Shown here in pieces: positions 16,035 through 25,200 of a stretch of 64,000 nt of DNA. Location of the stretch: contig NZ_SNZR01000011.1 of NCBI RefSeq assembly GCF_004363955.1, positions 2,232,001 through 2,296,000 on the forward strand. The letters are read 5' to 3'. The stretch's first letter is position 1; each line of letters starts with the position of its first letter. Below the pieces are notes generated by a model that ran no database searches, was not told the DNA's origin, and saw only the letters and a list, made by a program, of their open reading frames with translations. Position numbers and translations under genes: made by a program. The stretch comes from Enterovirga rhinocerotis. GTDB taxonomy: Bacteria; Pseudomonadota; Alphaproteobacteria; Rhizobiales; Beijerinckiaceae.

Positions 16035-17252
16035 TCAGCCCGCCGCCGCCGGCACCGGGGACAGGGCCGCGATCTCATCCTCCGACAATCCCACCTCGGC
16101 GAAGACCTCGGCATTGTGCTCGCCGAGGGCCGGCGCATGACGCCGGATCGACGGCTCGTGCGCCGACCAGGTGCTCGGACAGCGGATGACGCGGACGCGC
16201 CCCTCGGTCGGGTGATCCATCAGTTCGAACAGCCCGACATCCTGCAGATGCGGGTCGTCGAGCAGGCTCTCGACGGTGTTGAGCGGCATCACGGGGATGT
16301 CCGCCTCTTCGAGAGCCGTGCGCCATTCGGCGGATGTCCTCTTCAGCATCTCCTCGGCGACGAAGGCATTGACGGCGTCGATATTGGCTGCCCGCACCGC
16401 ATGCGGCCAGAAGCGCGGATCGGAACGCAGCGTCCCCTCCCGGCCGATGACCCGGAAGAAGCCCTCCCAGTGCCTGTCGGTGTAGATGAGCGTGCAGATA
16501 TGCCCGTCCTTCGTGGCATAGGGGCGGCGATGCGGCGTCATCAGCCGGCCGTAATGCGGAGGGCCGGTCGGAGGGTCGAAGCCCAGGCCGCCGAGATGAT
16601 CGCCGAGGAGGAGCTGGCTGAAGACCTCCAGCATCGGCACCTCGACCGCCTGCCCCTCCCCCGTCCGCTCGCGATGCACCAGCGCGGATGAGATGGCCGT
16701 CGCGCAGTAAAGACCGACGGCCCGGTCGACGATGTTCGAGGGCACGTAGCGCGGGTCGCTGCCGGAGACGACTCGCATGGTCGAGGCAAGGCCGGATGCG
16801 CCCTGGATGAGGTCGTCATAGGCGGGCTTGCCTGCGTAGCGACCGCCCGCTCCGAACCCGACCGCCGCAACGTAGACGATCCCCGGATTGACCTTGGCGA
16901 CGTCCTCGTAGCCGAGCCCGAGCCGCGCCATGGCCTGAGGCCGCACATTGTGGACGAGCACGTCCACCGTCTTCGCGATGCGCAGGAGCGCATCGCGCGC
17001 CTCGGGCCGCTTGAGGTCCAGCACGATGCCGCGCTTGTTGCGGTTCCCGGTCATGAAGAGGTGGCCCATGCCGGGGTTCCTCATCGGCCCGACATGCCGC
17101 ATGAGATCGCCGCCCGGCCCCTCGACCTTGATCACGTCCGCGCCGAGATCGGCGAGGACCTGCGTTGCGTAGGGGCCGAGGATGACCGTCGACAGGTCGA
17201 GGATGCGGATGCCGTCGAGCGGGCCGCTGCTCTTGGGCCTATTCGGGCTCAA
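16035..17252 (-). CDS. CaiB/BaiF-family (class III) CoA-transferase
   Basis: A 405-residue class III CoA-transferase that moves CoA between carboxylic acids. GIRILDLSTVILGPYATQVLADLGADVIKVE is the typical N-terminus; the GDLMRHVGP, NRNKRGIVLDLK and QGASGL segments follow, with the catalytic Asp expected in the AYDDLIQGASG region. The start is TTG 17252, overlapping the end of the upstream TctC gene by 14 bp, so the pair is translationally coupled. This suggests the acid bound by that TctC protein is activated to its CoA thioester here. Confidence 0.92.
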   Translation of the reverse strand: MSPNRPKSSGPLDGIRILDLSTVILGPYATQVLADLGADVIKVEGPGGDLMRHVGPMRNPGMGHLFMTGNRNKRGIVLDLKRPEARDALLRIAKTVDVLVHNVRPQAMARLGLGYEDVAKVNPGIVYVAAVGFGAGGRYAGKPAYDDLIQGASGLASTMRVVSGSDPRYVPSNIVDRAVGLYCATAISSALVHRERTGEGQAVEVPMLEVFSQLLLGDHLGGLGFDPPTGPPHYGRLMTPHRRPYATKDGHICTLIYTDRHWEGFFRVIGREGTLRSDPRFWPHAVRAANIDAVNAFVAEEMLKRTSAEWRTALEEADIPVMPLNTVESLLDDPHLQDVGLFELMDHPTEGRVRVIRCPSTWSAHEPSIRRHAPALGEHNAEVFAEVGLSEDEIAALSPVPAAAG

Positions 17253-18201
17253 TGCCGGCCTCCTTGATCAGCTTCGTCCACTTGACGAGCTCGGACTTGA
17301 CGAAGGCGTCGAGTTCCTCGGGCGTCGAGGAGAACGCATCGAAGCCCATCTCGGCGAGCCGTGCCTTCACCTCGGGCTTGGCGATGATCGCCTTCAGCGC
17401 CTCGTTGAGCCTCGCCGTGATGTCCTTCGGAAGGTTGGCCGGGGCGAAGATGCCGTTCCACGACGTGATGTCGAAGCCGGGAACTCCCGCCTCCGTCATG
17501 GCCGGGATGTCGGGAAGGATGGCGCTGCGCTCGGCCGTCGTGACCGCGAGCGGCCGGAGCCCGCCCGATTTGACCATGGCCATGCCGCTGGTCAGGTCGA
17601 TGAACATGAAGGAGACGCGCCCGCCGACGACGTCGGTGATGGCGGGCGGGGTGCTCTTGTAGGGAACCTTCAGCACGTCGATCCCGGTCGCCCGCTTGAA
17701 GGTCTCGCCGGCGACGATGCCGGTCGAATTGCCGTAGGCGTAGGTCAGCTTGCCGGGATTGGCCTTGGCGTAGGCGACGAGTTCCTGGACCGACTTCACC
17801 GGCAGCTTCGGGTCGACCACCAGCATGAAAGGCAGGTTCCCGCCCCGCACGATCGGCGTGAAATCCTTCACCGGGTCGTAATTGATGCTCTTGAGGAGGC
17901 TCGGATTGGCGGAATGCGACGTGTTCGTCGTCATGAACAGCGTGTAGCCGTCCGGCTGGGCTCGCGCGACGAAGGTCGCGGCGATGGCGCCGCTGGCCCC
18001 CGCCTTGTTCTCGACGACGACGTTGCCCTTGAGCGCCGGTCCGAGCTCCTGAGCGATCACTCGGGCGACGGCATCCGTCCCCGACCCCGCCGCGAAGGGC
18101 ACGATCATCGTGATCGTCCGCGACGGATAGGCATCGGCCTGCGCCGCAAAGCTCTGAATGGCGGCAAGGCCGCCTGCCAGCAGCACCCCCAAGACCCTCA
18201 T
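17239..18201 (-). CDS. TctC/Bug-family periplasmic solute-binding protein (second)
   Basis: A 320-residue Bug protein with a Sec signal peptide (MRVLGVLLAGGLAAIQSFAAQADA, cleavage after ADA). The mature YPSRTITMIVPFAAGSGTD motif, KAGASGAIAA and PYKSTPPAITDVVGGRVSFMF are diagnostic. The start is ATG 18201 with GGGAGGAAC. It lies between the cupin gene and the CoA-transferase in one leftward unit: SDR, IclR, cupin, TctC, CaiB. It differs enough from the first TctC protein to have a different ligand. Confidence 0.92.
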   Translation of the reverse strand: MRVLGVLLAGGLAAIQSFAAQADAYPSRTITMIVPFAAGSGTDAVARVIAQELGPALKGNVVVENKAGASGAIAATFVARAQPDGYTLFMTTNTSHSANPSLLKSINYDPVKDFTPIVRGGNLPFMLVVDPKLPVKSVQELVAYAKANPGKLTYAYGNSTGIVAGETFKRATGIDVLKVPYKSTPPAITDVVGGRVSFMFIDLTSGMAMVKSGGLRPLAVTTAERSAILPDIPAMTEAGVPGFDITSWNGIFAPANLPKDITARLNEALKAIIAKPEVKARLAEMGFDAFSSTPEELDAFVKSELVKWTKLIKEAGIEPE

Positions 18202-18229
18202 GATGTTCCTCCCGTTTTTTTGATCTGCG

Positions 18230-18634
18230 TTATTGCTGTTGCTGCTGCATGGCCGCCCGACGGACGACCCTGTCCGGGTTCTCCTCGTAGGGCGGAGAAT
18301 AGATCACGAGCAGCTTGACCGGCGTCTCGCTCGTGACGGTGAAGACGTGCTCCTGGTCGGGTGGAAAGAAGCAGCAATCGCCCGGCACCATGTCGAAGCT
18401 CTCGCCCCCGACCTCCGCCCGCGCCGTCCCTTCCAGCAGGTAGCAGACCTGCTCGATGCCGGGATGGGCGTGGGGCAAGGCCCCCTGCCCGCCCTCGATG
18501 GTCCCTTGCAGCATCTCGATATGCTTGGCACCGACCGTCTCGCGCGAGATCAGGCGGCGATTCACCGTGCCGGTATGATTGGCGGGGCTGTAGCCCGGCA
18601 TCTCGGCCGCGCGGATATGGTAGCGACTGGTCAT
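18230..18634 (-). CDS. Small cupin-domain protein
   Basis: A 134-residue single cupin. The metal-binding cupin motifs are visible: HAHPGIEQVCYLLEG (His, His, Glu) and PPDQEHVFTVTSE (second-motif His). It could be an isomerase, a dioxygenase-like enzyme or a small-molecule sensor; function is unknown. The C-terminus is an unusual run of five glutamines. The start is ATG 18634 with AGGAGG, 10 bp after the IclR stop codon, so it is in the same operon. Confidence 0.82.
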   Translation of the reverse strand: MTSRYHIRAAEMPGYSPANHTGTVNRRLISRETVGAKHIEMLQGTIEGGQGALPHAHPGIEQVCYLLEGTARAEVGGESFDMVPGDCCFFPPDQEHVFTVTSETPVKLLVIYSPPYEENPDRVVRRAAMQQQQQ

Positions 18635-18644
18635 CCTGCCTCCT

Positions 18645-19376
18645 TCACGAGTCGCGGCCCTCGATGGCGGCGCATGCCTCGCGCAGGGCCTCGGCATGGG
18701 CATCGAGCGCAGCCTCGATGCGGGCAAGTGGGCCGGCAACGGAGACCGCGTAGCGATCGCCCAGGCGCAGCGGGCGGGCGATGGCACCGAGATCGGGTAC
18801 GCTCTCGCCGAGATTGCAGTAGCAGCCCCTCTCTTCCGAGGCCTCGAGATCCCGTTCGAGCGCAGCCCGGTCGAGCGTTCGGGCGGTGAACGGCCGGAAT
18901 TCGACCTCCGCCAGCAGCACATCGCGCGCCGCCGGATCGAGCGCGGCGAGCAGGGCCTTGCCGAGCGAATTCGCCTGGACGGGCCGCGTGGCGCCGATCT
19001 CGGCGATGTAGCGCACGCTCTGCCGGGATTCGACGACGTCGAGATAAAGCACCTCGTGCCCGCGCAGCCGGGCAAGGACCACGGTCTCGCCGGTTCTGTC
19101 GCGCAATGCATGCAGCGCGTCGCTCGCGCGGGCGACGATCGGATCGTGCGCGCCGATCACGGCTGCCTGCGCCTGAAGCCGGCCGGTCGGATAGAAGCCG
19201 CCGCGCCGTTCGACCTCGTAGAGGTAGCCGCGGCCGGCCAGGGTCCGGATCAGTTCGAGACAGCTCGCACCCGGAATCGCCAGGATCCGGGCGAGTTCGC
19301 TCATCGTCAGCGGCCTCCGCTCGGCGGCGAAGGCCTCGATGACGTCCAGCACGCGAGCGGCCGACTTCACACTCAT
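18645..19376 (-). CDS. IclR-family transcriptional regulator
   Basis: A 243-residue regulator. The N-terminal winged helix-turn-helix spans about residues 5-60 (SAARVLDVIEAFAAERRPLTMSELARILAIP). The C-terminal effector domain includes the conserved QANSLGKALLAAL and GCYCNLGE-type segments. It is embedded in the leftward catabolic operon it probably controls (SDR upstream; cupin, TctC and CoA-transferase downstream). The effector is likely the substrate or a CoA-ester intermediate of that pathway. Confidence 0.92.
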   Translation of the reverse strand: MSVKSAARVLDVIEAFAAERRPLTMSELARILAIPGASCLELIRTLAGRGYLYEVERRGGFYPTGRLQAQAAVIGAHDPIVARASDALHALRDRTGETVVLARLRGHEVLYLDVVESRQSVRYIAEIGATRPVQANSLGKALLAALDPAARDVLLAEVEFRPFTARTLDRAALERDLEASEERGCYCNLGESVPDLGAIARPLRLGDRYAVSVAGPLARIEAALDAHAEALREACAAIEGRDS

Positions 19377-19449
19377 GAAGCGAGCTTCACATACCCGAAA
19401 AATCCGGTCAATTCGGTCCGTGCGTCGCCGGCCCTGTTTCTGCCGATAG

Positions 19450-19467
19450 AGATCGCTTCGGCGATCT
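19450..19467 (-). terminator. Tetraloop hairpin at the SDR stop codon
   Basis: In the minus-strand transcript AGATCGC-CGAA-GCGATCT forms a perfect 7-bp stem with a tetraloop across the SDR stop, 74 bp before the iclR start. No U-tract follows. It may stabilise or attenuate the SDR-iclR transcript. Confidence 0.35.
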
Positions 19468-20260
19468 ACCGCGTCGCCGCGGTGATGCCGCCATCGACCA
19501 CGATCTCGGTTCCCGTGACGTAGCGGGCCTCGTCCGAGGCGAGGAACAGCGCGGCATGCGCCACGTCCCAGGCATCGCCCATATGGCCCATCGGCACCTG
19601 GCCGTGGCGCTTGGCGACGAACCCCTCGTAGTCGCCGCCGGCGTAGCGCTCGGCGAGGCGGTTCACGAGCGGCGTATGCATGAGGCCCGGCACGACGCAG
19701 TTCATCCGGATGTTCTCACCCGCATGGATGACGGCCGACGTCTTCGTGAACTGGATGAGCGCGGCCTTGGCGGCGGCATAGCCGACCTGGGGCTTGCCGA
19801 TATAGCGCTGACCCGCAACCGAGGACACGCTGACGATCGCGCCGGAGCCCTGCTTCTGCATGATCGGGATGACGTGCTTGCAGGCGAGGAAGGCGGTCGT
19901 CGCATTGAGCTGGAACTGGGCCGCCCAGACCTCCTCGCTCATATCGACCGGCCCGCCGGGCTCCGATTGGCCGACATTGTTCACGAGGATGTCGACGGCA
20001 CCATGCGCCTCGTCCACGCCGCGGATGAAGGCTCCGACCGCGGCATTATCCGTCGCGTCGCAGACATGGACCTCGCAGGCCCCACCCTCCTCCGCGATCA
20101 GCCGGCGCGTCTCTTCGGCCGCCTCCGCGTTTCGGTCGGTCCCGATGACCCGCGCCCCCTGCCGCGCGAACAGAACCGCGATCGCCTTGCCGTTTCCCCA
20201 GCCGGGCCCGGATGACCCGCAGCCCATCACGATCGCGATCTTTCCCTTGAGGCTCAGCAT
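19466..20260 (-). CDS. Short-chain dehydrogenase/reductase (SDR)
   Basis: A 264-residue SDR with the same expanded glycine motif as the enzyme at 14807 ([16 protein letters not shown]). The NNVG motif is LVNNVGQS; the catalytic residues lie in [11 protein letters not shown] and YAAAKAA (YxxxK). The C-terminus [11 protein letters not shown] is intact. The start is ATG 20260 with GGAGA upstream. It is the first gene of the leftward IclR operon. Two SDRs of this variant type in one island suggest successive oxidations of related hydroxy-acids or hydroxyacyl-CoAs; this is inference. Confidence 0.87.
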   Translation of the reverse strand: MLSLKGKIAIVMGCGSSGPGWGNGKAIAVLFARQGARVIGTDRNAEAAEETRRLIAEEGGACEVHVCDATDNAAVGAFIRGVDEAHGAVDILVNNVGQSEPGGPVDMSEEVWAAQFQLNATTAFLACKHVIPIMQKQGSGAIVSVSSVAGQRYIGKPQVGYAAAKAALIQFTKTSAVIHAGENIRMNCVVPGLMHTPLVNRLAERYAGGDYEGFVAKRHGQVPMGHMGDAWDVAHAALFLASDEARYVTGTEIVVDGGITAATR

Positions 20261-20384
20261 GGGGTCTCCGTTTCCAATCCCGCGCCGTCCGCGAGGATGA
20301 CAGGCGGTGTCTCTTCTCTTAAGCCGCTTCCAACGCGTCGCGATACCGGGCGGCGCCCACGGCAGCCACCCCAGAGACGATCCT

Positions 20385-21131
20385 ATGGCAGGACATTCAC
20401 AGTTCAAGAACATCATGCATCGGAAGGGCCGTGCCGACGCGGTCCGCTCGAAGCTCTTCTCGAAGCTTGCCCGAGAGATCACCGTGGCGGCGAAGATGGG
20501 CATGCCCGATCCCGACATGAACCCGCGCCTGAGGGCGGCCATCCTCGCCGCGCGCGCCGAGAACATGCCGAAGGACAATATCGAGCGCGCCATCAAGAAG
20601 AGCCAAGGCGGCGACGCCGAGAATTACGAGGAGATCCGCTACGAGGGATACGGCCCCGGCGGCTCGGCCATCATCGTCGAGGCGATGACCGACAATCGCA
20701 ACCGGACCGCGTCGGACGTGCGCTCGGTCTTCACGAAGGCCGGCGGCAACCTCGCCGAGACGGGCGCCGTCGCCTTCATGTTCGACCGCGTCGGCGTCGT
20801 CGAATTCGACGCCAAGGCGGCCTCGGACGACGCGATGCTGGAGGCGGCGATCGAGGCCGGCGCCAACGACGTCGAATCCGATCCCGAAGCCGGGCACACG
20901 GTCTATTGCGACCAGAGCGCGCTGAACGAGGTCAGCAAGACGCTCGAGGCCGAGTTCGGCGAGCCGCGCAAATCCGCCCTCGTCTGGAAGCCGCAGAACG
21001 CGGTCGCGGTCGACGACGAGACCGGCGAGAAGCTCGTCAAGCTGATGGAGGCCCTCGACGGCCACGACGACGTGCAGAACGTCTACGGGAATTTCGAGCT
21101 CTCGGACACGCTTCTCGCGAAGATGGGCTGA
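20385..21131 (+). CDS. YebC/PmpR-family protein (TACO1 family)
   Basis: A 248-residue member of the YebC family. The invariant [19 protein letters not shown]-terminus, [26 protein letters not shown] and the GAVAFMFDR region are all present. Bacterial members have been described as DNA-binding regulators and, more recently, as factors helping ribosomes through proline-rich stretches. ATG 20385 is fixed by the conserved N-terminus. It lies 20 bp upstream of ruvC, its usual neighbour. Confidence 0.95.
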   Translation: MAGHSQFKNIMHRKGRADAVRSKLFSKLAREITVAAKMGMPDPDMNPRLRAAILAARAENMPKDNIERAIKKSQGGDAENYEEIRYEGYGPGGSAIIVEAMTDNRNRTASDVRSVFTKAGGNLAETGAVAFMFDRVGVVEFDAKAASDDAMLEAAIEAGANDVESDPEAGHTVYCDQSALNEVSKTLEAEFGEPRKSALVWKPQNAVAVDDETGEKLVKLMEALDGHDDVQNVYGNFELSDTLLAKMG

Positions 21132-21151
21132 CGGACGAGCGCACCGTGGCG

Positions 21152-21661
21152 ATGCCCGGCGAGCCTCCTCGCGCCATCCGCATCCTCGGCCTCGATCCAG
21201 GCCTTCGCCGCACGGGCTGGGGTCTCGTGGTGGCGGAGGGAAACCGGCTGTCCTTCGTCGCCTCGGGCGTGATCCTCTCCTCGGACAAGGAGGCGCTCGC
21301 CACGCGCCTGTGCCAATTGCACGAGGGGCTGAGCGAAAGGGTCCGCTCGCTCGATCCGGACGAGGTCGCGGTCGAGGAGACCTTCGTCAATAAGGATGCG
21401 CAGGCGACCCTGAAGCTCGGCCATGCGCGCGCGGTCGCTCTGCTCGTCCCCGCTCTCGCGGGGCTCCCGGTCGCCGAGTATGCGGCCAACCTCGTCAAGA
21501 AGACGGTGGTCGGCACCGGACACGCGGACAAGCGGCAGATCCAGGCCATGGTGCGGGTCCTGCTGCCGAAGGCGGATCCGGCCTCGGATGACGCGGCGGA
21601 TGCGCTGGCGATCGCGATCACGCATGCCCATCACAGGAAGGCCAGAGCCCTCCTGCGCTGA
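21152..21661 (+). CDS. ruvC: Crossover junction endodeoxyribonuclease RuvC
   Basis: A 169-residue Holliday-junction resolvase. The four acidic catalytic residues are recognisable as Asp15 ([11 protein letters not shown]), Glu75 ([11 protein letters not shown]), Asp147 and Asp150 ([12 protein letters not shown]). The start is ATG 21152 or GTG 21146, two codons earlier; neither has a strong Shine-Dalgarno. It follows yebC by 20 bp. Unusually, ruvA is not next: two leftward genes intervene, and ruvB is not in the window. Confidence 0.96.
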   Translation: MPGEPPRAIRILGLDPGLRRTGWGLVVAEGNRLSFVASGVILSSDKEALATRLCQLHEGLSERVRSLDPDEVAVEETFVNKDAQATLKLGHARAVALLVPALAGLPVAEYAANLVKKTVVGTGHADKRQIQAMVRVLLPKADPASDDAADALAIAITHAHHRKARALLR

Positions 21662-21670
21662 CGCGCCGCC

Positions 21671-22480
21671 TCAGGCTGCCTCGGCCTCGACGATCCGCAC
21701 CGGAGTCGTGGACACCTCCTCCTGTAGAGGCCAGCTCAGGAGGATGAACTCGCCGTCGTAGGTTTCGGCGAGCGCCGTGCAGCTTTCGACCCAGTCCCCG
21801 CAATTCATGTAGCGGACGCCCTGGATGTCGCGGATCGCGGCATGGTGGATATGTCCGCAGATGATGCCGTCGACGCCCTGCTTCTTCGCCTCGGTGACGA
21901 GCGCGTTCTCGAAATCGCCGATGAAGTTGACGGCGTGCTTGACCTTCAGCTTCGCCCATTGCGACAGCGACCAATAGGTCAGGCCGAGCGCCCGGCGCGC
22001 ATGGTTGAGATAGGTGTTGACCCAGAGCGCGAAGTCGTAGGCCCAGTCGCCGAACAGGGCGAGCCATTTCGCATGGCGGACCACGAGGTCGAAGGCATCG
22101 CCGTGGACGACGAGATACCGACGGCCGTCCACGCCCTCGTGGATCGTCGTCTCCATCACCTCGACGCCGCCGAAATGCACGCCGTAATAGTCGCGCAGGA
22201 ACTCGTCGTGATTGCCCGGGATGTAGACGACGCGCGCATGCTTGCGGACCTTCCGCAGCAGCTTCTGGACGACGTCGTTGTGCTCCTGCGGCCAGTACCA
22301 GCCCTGTTTCAGCCGCCAGGCATCGACGATGTCGCCGACAAGGTAGATCGTGTCGGCATCGACCCTCTTCAGGAAGTCGAGCACGAGGCGGCTCTGGCAG
22401 CCTCGTGTGCCGAGATGGACGTCGGAGATGAACACCGCTCGGTAGCGCTGCATCCCGTCCTGATCGGGTTCTCGCGACAT
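21671..22480 (-). CDS. UDP-2,3-diacylglucosamine diphosphatase-like metallophosphoesterase
   Basis: A 269-residue calcineurin-like phosphoesterase. The metal motifs occur in order: FISDVHLG (DxH), GDIVDAW (GDxxD), GNHDE, VHGDAFD and GHIHH. This set resembles LpxH-type enzymes that remove UMP from UDP-diacylglucosamine in lipid A synthesis, although many alphaproteobacteria use LpxI for that step. It could instead act on another membrane-linked nucleotide. The start is ATG 22480, with a GAGG just upstream. It lies 35 bp downstream of the glycosyltransferase, probably in a two-gene envelope-lipid operon. Confidence 0.85.
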   Translation of the reverse strand: MSREPDQDGMQRYRAVFISDVHLGTRGCQSRLVLDFLKRVDADTIYLVGDIVDAWRLKQGWYWPQEHNDVVQKLLRKVRKHARVVYIPGNHDEFLRDYYGVHFGGVEVMETTIHEGVDGRRYLVVHGDAFDLVVRHAKWLALFGDWAYDFALWVNTYLNHARRALGLTYWSLSQWAKLKVKHAVNFIGDFENALVTEAKKQGVDGIICGHIHHAAIRDIQGVRYMNCGDWVESCTALAETYDGEFILLSWPLQEEVSTTPVRIVEAEAA

Positions 22481-22515
22481 GGCCTCGTGCACCCGCGCGT
22501 CGATGGGGAACTTGG

Positions 22516-23664
22516 TCAGGGCTCCGCTCCTGCGGCTGCGAGTTGGGCCGCCCCACGCCGCACATCCATGGGGCGGCCGTGCCAGACGACCTGCCGCGTC
22601 ACGAAGGATGCGAGCCAGAGGGCGGGGATCATCAGATCTCGGACGAGGAAGGCCGCGACGGCATGCCGTCCGAGAGGCCAGCCCATGCGACGCGCGAGCG
22701 CGATCTCCGCGGCGTAGCAGAGGGCGAGCGCGGGCAGAGCCAGCCAGGGCGAGAACCCGAGAGCGGGAGCGCCCGCCGCGAGGCCGCAGGCCAGCACCAC
22801 GGGGCTCGTCAGGAATTCCCCGAGATAGAGCGCGGGGAAGGTCACGAGCCGCAGCCGGGACCAGCGCAACTGCCGCTTCCAGACGTGAGCGGCCGTCTTC
22901 GCACCGATCGGCTGCGGGAAGGGCCGGTCGACGAGATGGACCCGCAGGCCCGCGCGGCGGACGAGCTTGGTGGCCGCGGCATCCTCGGCCGCTTCGGACG
23001 AGAGCGCGCGCAGCCCGCCATGCGCGTCGAGCATCGAGCGATGCCACAGCATGGACTTGCCCTGGGCATAGCCCTCGCCCAGCGCCTCGGCCGCATATTG
23101 CCAGCGGGCCTGGAAGGTATTGAGGAAAGCGCATTCGACGGCCGCCCAAAAGCCCGAGGGCTGGGTGCCGACCGGCATCGAACAGACGAGGCCCGTGTTC
23201 GGACGCCAGGCCGCGAGAAGGCGGCGGATGTAGTCGCGGGGCATCTCGACGTTGGAATCGGCGAGGACGATCCAGTCGTGCCTCGCTGCATCCCAGCCCT
23301 TGATGCAGTTGTTCAGCTTCGGGTTCTCGCTGACCGCATCGTCCCCGACGAGGAGGCGGGCGGGAACGTCGGGATGGGCTCCCATCAGCCGCTCGACGAG
23401 CGGGACCACGGGATCGGCCCGCGTGGCGACGCAGAAGACGAGCTCATAGGCGGGGTAGTCGAGGCGAAAGCCGGAGCTCAGAGTCGCGACGCTGAAGGGT
23501 TCGAGCCCGCAGACGGGCCGAATGATCGTGACCGGAGGCGCCACATCCGGCCCGAGCAGCGGCGCGGCACGCCGTGACAACCGCCACGCAGCGAGGGCAA
23601 CCATTGCGATCGAGAGGAGGATGGCGATCGCGCTCAGGAGCGCGACGAGGGCCATGCCTTGCAT
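22516..23664 (-). CDS. GT21-type (ceramide glucosyltransferase-like) membrane glycosyltransferase
   Basis: A 382-residue inner-membrane glycosyltransferase. It has an N-terminal transmembrane helix (residues 1-25), a cytosolic GT-A domain with VTIIRPVCGLE, the D1 motif LADSNVEMP, the D3 motif SEAAEDAAA and a QxxRW-like RQLRWSR. Hydrophobic segments at about 270-320 close the protein. Family members glucosylate ceramide or related lipids; the bacterial HpnI branch acts in hopanoid modification. Its product is likely an outer-membrane glycolipid. It is transcribed opposite to the flanking ruv genes. Confidence 0.82.
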   Translation of the reverse strand: MQGMALVALLSAIAILLSIAMVALAAWRLSRRAAPLLGPDVAPPVTIIRPVCGLEPFSVATLSSGFRLDYPAYELVFCVATRADPVVPLVERLMGAHPDVPARLLVGDDAVSENPKLNNCIKGWDAARHDWIVLADSNVEMPRDYIRRLLAAWRPNTGLVCSMPVGTQPSGFWAAVECAFLNTFQARWQYAAEALGEGYAQGKSMLWHRSMLDAHGGLRALSSEAAEDAAATKLVRRAGLRVHLVDRPFPQPIGAKTAAHVWKRQLRWSRLRLVTFPALYLGEFLTSPVVLACGLAAGAPALGFSPWLALPALALCYAAEIALARRMGWPLGRHAVAAFLVRDLMIPALWLASFVTRQVVWHGRPMDVRRGAAQLAAAGAEP

Positions 23665-23815
23665 CGAAACCTCGTTTTTCCGACGCGCCCCGCCTAAGCG
23701 ACTCGCATGTCAGCCCGGAGTCGCGCGCATGTCGGCTGGATGACGGGGCATGCGGGCCACAGGAGACTTGCCAGCGCAGCGGCGCGATGCGACCCCCGTG
23801 CGGAGAGGATTGCGA

Positions 23816-24436
23816 ATGATCGGCAAGCTGAAGGGCGTGATCGACAGCTACGGCGAGGATTTCGTCATCGTCGACGTCGGCGGGGTCGGCTACGTCGTGC
23901 ATTGTTCGAGCCGGACGCTGCAGAACCTGCCGCCGGTGGGCGAGGCCGCCAGCCTCGCGATCGAGACCCATGTCCGCGAAGACATGATCCGGCTGTTCGG
24001 ATTCCGCTCGGATTCGGAACGCGAATGGTTCCGGCTCCTGCAGGGGGTGCAGGGCGTCGGATCCAAGGTAGCGCTCGCGATCCTGTCCGTGCTCGACCCC
24101 GGCTCCCTCGCCACCGCACTCGCGACAGCCGACAAGACCGCCATCGCGCGCGCCCCCGGCGTCGGGCCGAAACTTGCGGCCCGCATCACCGCCGAACTGA
24201 AGGACAAGGCACCGGCCTTCGGCGGTGCCGATCCTGTCGTCGCCGGCCTCGCGGGCGCGGAGGATGACGCGAAGGCTCCGCCGGCCGCCGCGGACGCGAT
24301 CTCGGCCCTCGTCAATCTCGGCTACGGACGTCCCCAGGCGGCAGCCGCGATCGCCGCCGCGCTCAAGACCGCGGGCGACGGCGCGCAGACGCCGGCCCTG
24401 ATCCGTCTCGGCCTGCGCGAACTCGCCTCGCTCTGA
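23816..24436 (+). CDS. ruvA: Holliday junction branch-migration protein RuvA
   Basis: A 206-residue tetrameric DNA-binding protein that targets RuvB to Holliday junctions. The start [20 protein letters not shown] is canonical. The helix-hairpin-helix motifs [14 protein letters not shown] and [12 protein letters not shown] are near residues 73 and 108. The C-terminal domain III ([15 protein letters not shown]), which contacts RuvB, is intact. ATG 23816 has GGAGAGG upstream. It is separated from ruvC by 2.1 kb of leftward genes. Confidence 0.96.
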   Translation: MIGKLKGVIDSYGEDFVIVDVGGVGYVVHCSSRTLQNLPPVGEAASLAIETHVREDMIRLFGFRSDSEREWFRLLQGVQGVGSKVALAILSVLDPGSLATALATADKTAIARAPGVGPKLAARITAELKDKAPAFGGADPVVAGLAGAEDDAKAPPAAADAISALVNLGYGRPQAAAAIAAALKTAGDGAQTPALIRLGLRELASL

Positions 24437-24519
24437 CGCCAGGGTTCGGCTTGTCCGGCGAGCCGATCCGGCCGAGTGTGACGCGAGAGGATCGGTCGTG
24501 ATCATGCGTGCTCGGAACC

Positions 24520-25137
24520 ATGGCTGACCGTCCGCTGGGAGCCATCCTCGCGGGCGGACTCGCGCAGCGGATGGGCGGAGGCGACAAGACCCTCCTCCTG
24601 CTCGCAGGCCGGACGATCCTGTCGCGCGTGGTCGAGCGCCTCGCCCCGCAATGCGCCGGGCTCATCCTCAACGCCAATGGAGACCCGGGGCGTTTCGAGC
24701 GCTACGGCCTGCCCGTCGTCCCCGATGGCCGCCCGGATTTCGCAGGCCCCCTCGCAGGATTGCTCGCCTCGCTCGACTACGCCGCGACGCTGGATGACCG
24801 ACCCGACGACGTCCTGACGGTCTCCGCCGACACGCCCTTCCTGCCCTCCGACCTCGTGGCCCGGCTCGTCGAGGCGCGCCGCCGCGAGGGCGCCGATCTC
24901 GCCTGCACGCGCTCGGGTGGCCGGACGCATCCGGTGATCGGCCTCTGGCCGCTCCGTACCCGCGACGACCTGCGGATCGCGCTTCGGAACGGCGAGCGCG
25001 GCGTCGGCCGCTTCGCCTCCCGCTTTCGACTTGCCGTCGCCGAATGGGAAACCAATCCGGTCGATCCGTTCTTCAACGCCAATACGCCCGCAGATCTCGA
25101 AGAAGCTGCGGCGGTGCTCGCTCAGTCCCCGCCGTAG
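24520..25137 (+). CDS. mobA: Molybdenum cofactor guanylyltransferase MobA
   Basis: A 205-residue enzyme that attaches GMP to molybdopterin to form the bis-MGD cofactor. The nucleotide-binding N-terminus AILAGGLAQRMGGGDKTLL, the GPLAGLLASLD segment, VSADTPFLP and the C-terminal FFNANTPADLEEA are diagnostic. The start is ATG 24520 (MADRPLG); an in-frame GTG at 24508 is possible. It stands alone after ruvA; other molybdenum genes are not adjacent, apart from the distant ModA-like gene at 36023. Confidence 0.93.
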   Translation: MADRPLGAILAGGLAQRMGGGDKTLLLLAGRTILSRVVERLAPQCAGLILNANGDPGRFERYGLPVVPDGRPDFAGPLAGLLASLDYAATLDDRPDDVLTVSADTPFLPSDLVARLVEARRREGADLACTRSGGRTHPVIGLWPLRTRDDLRIALRNGERGVGRFASRFRLAVAEWETNPVDPFFNANTPADLEEAAAVLAQSPP

Positions 25138-25200
25138 ACAAGGCTGAAGGGATGCGCATAGTCATGGGGTAGACAACCACAAAAACTCCAGGAAACGCTC

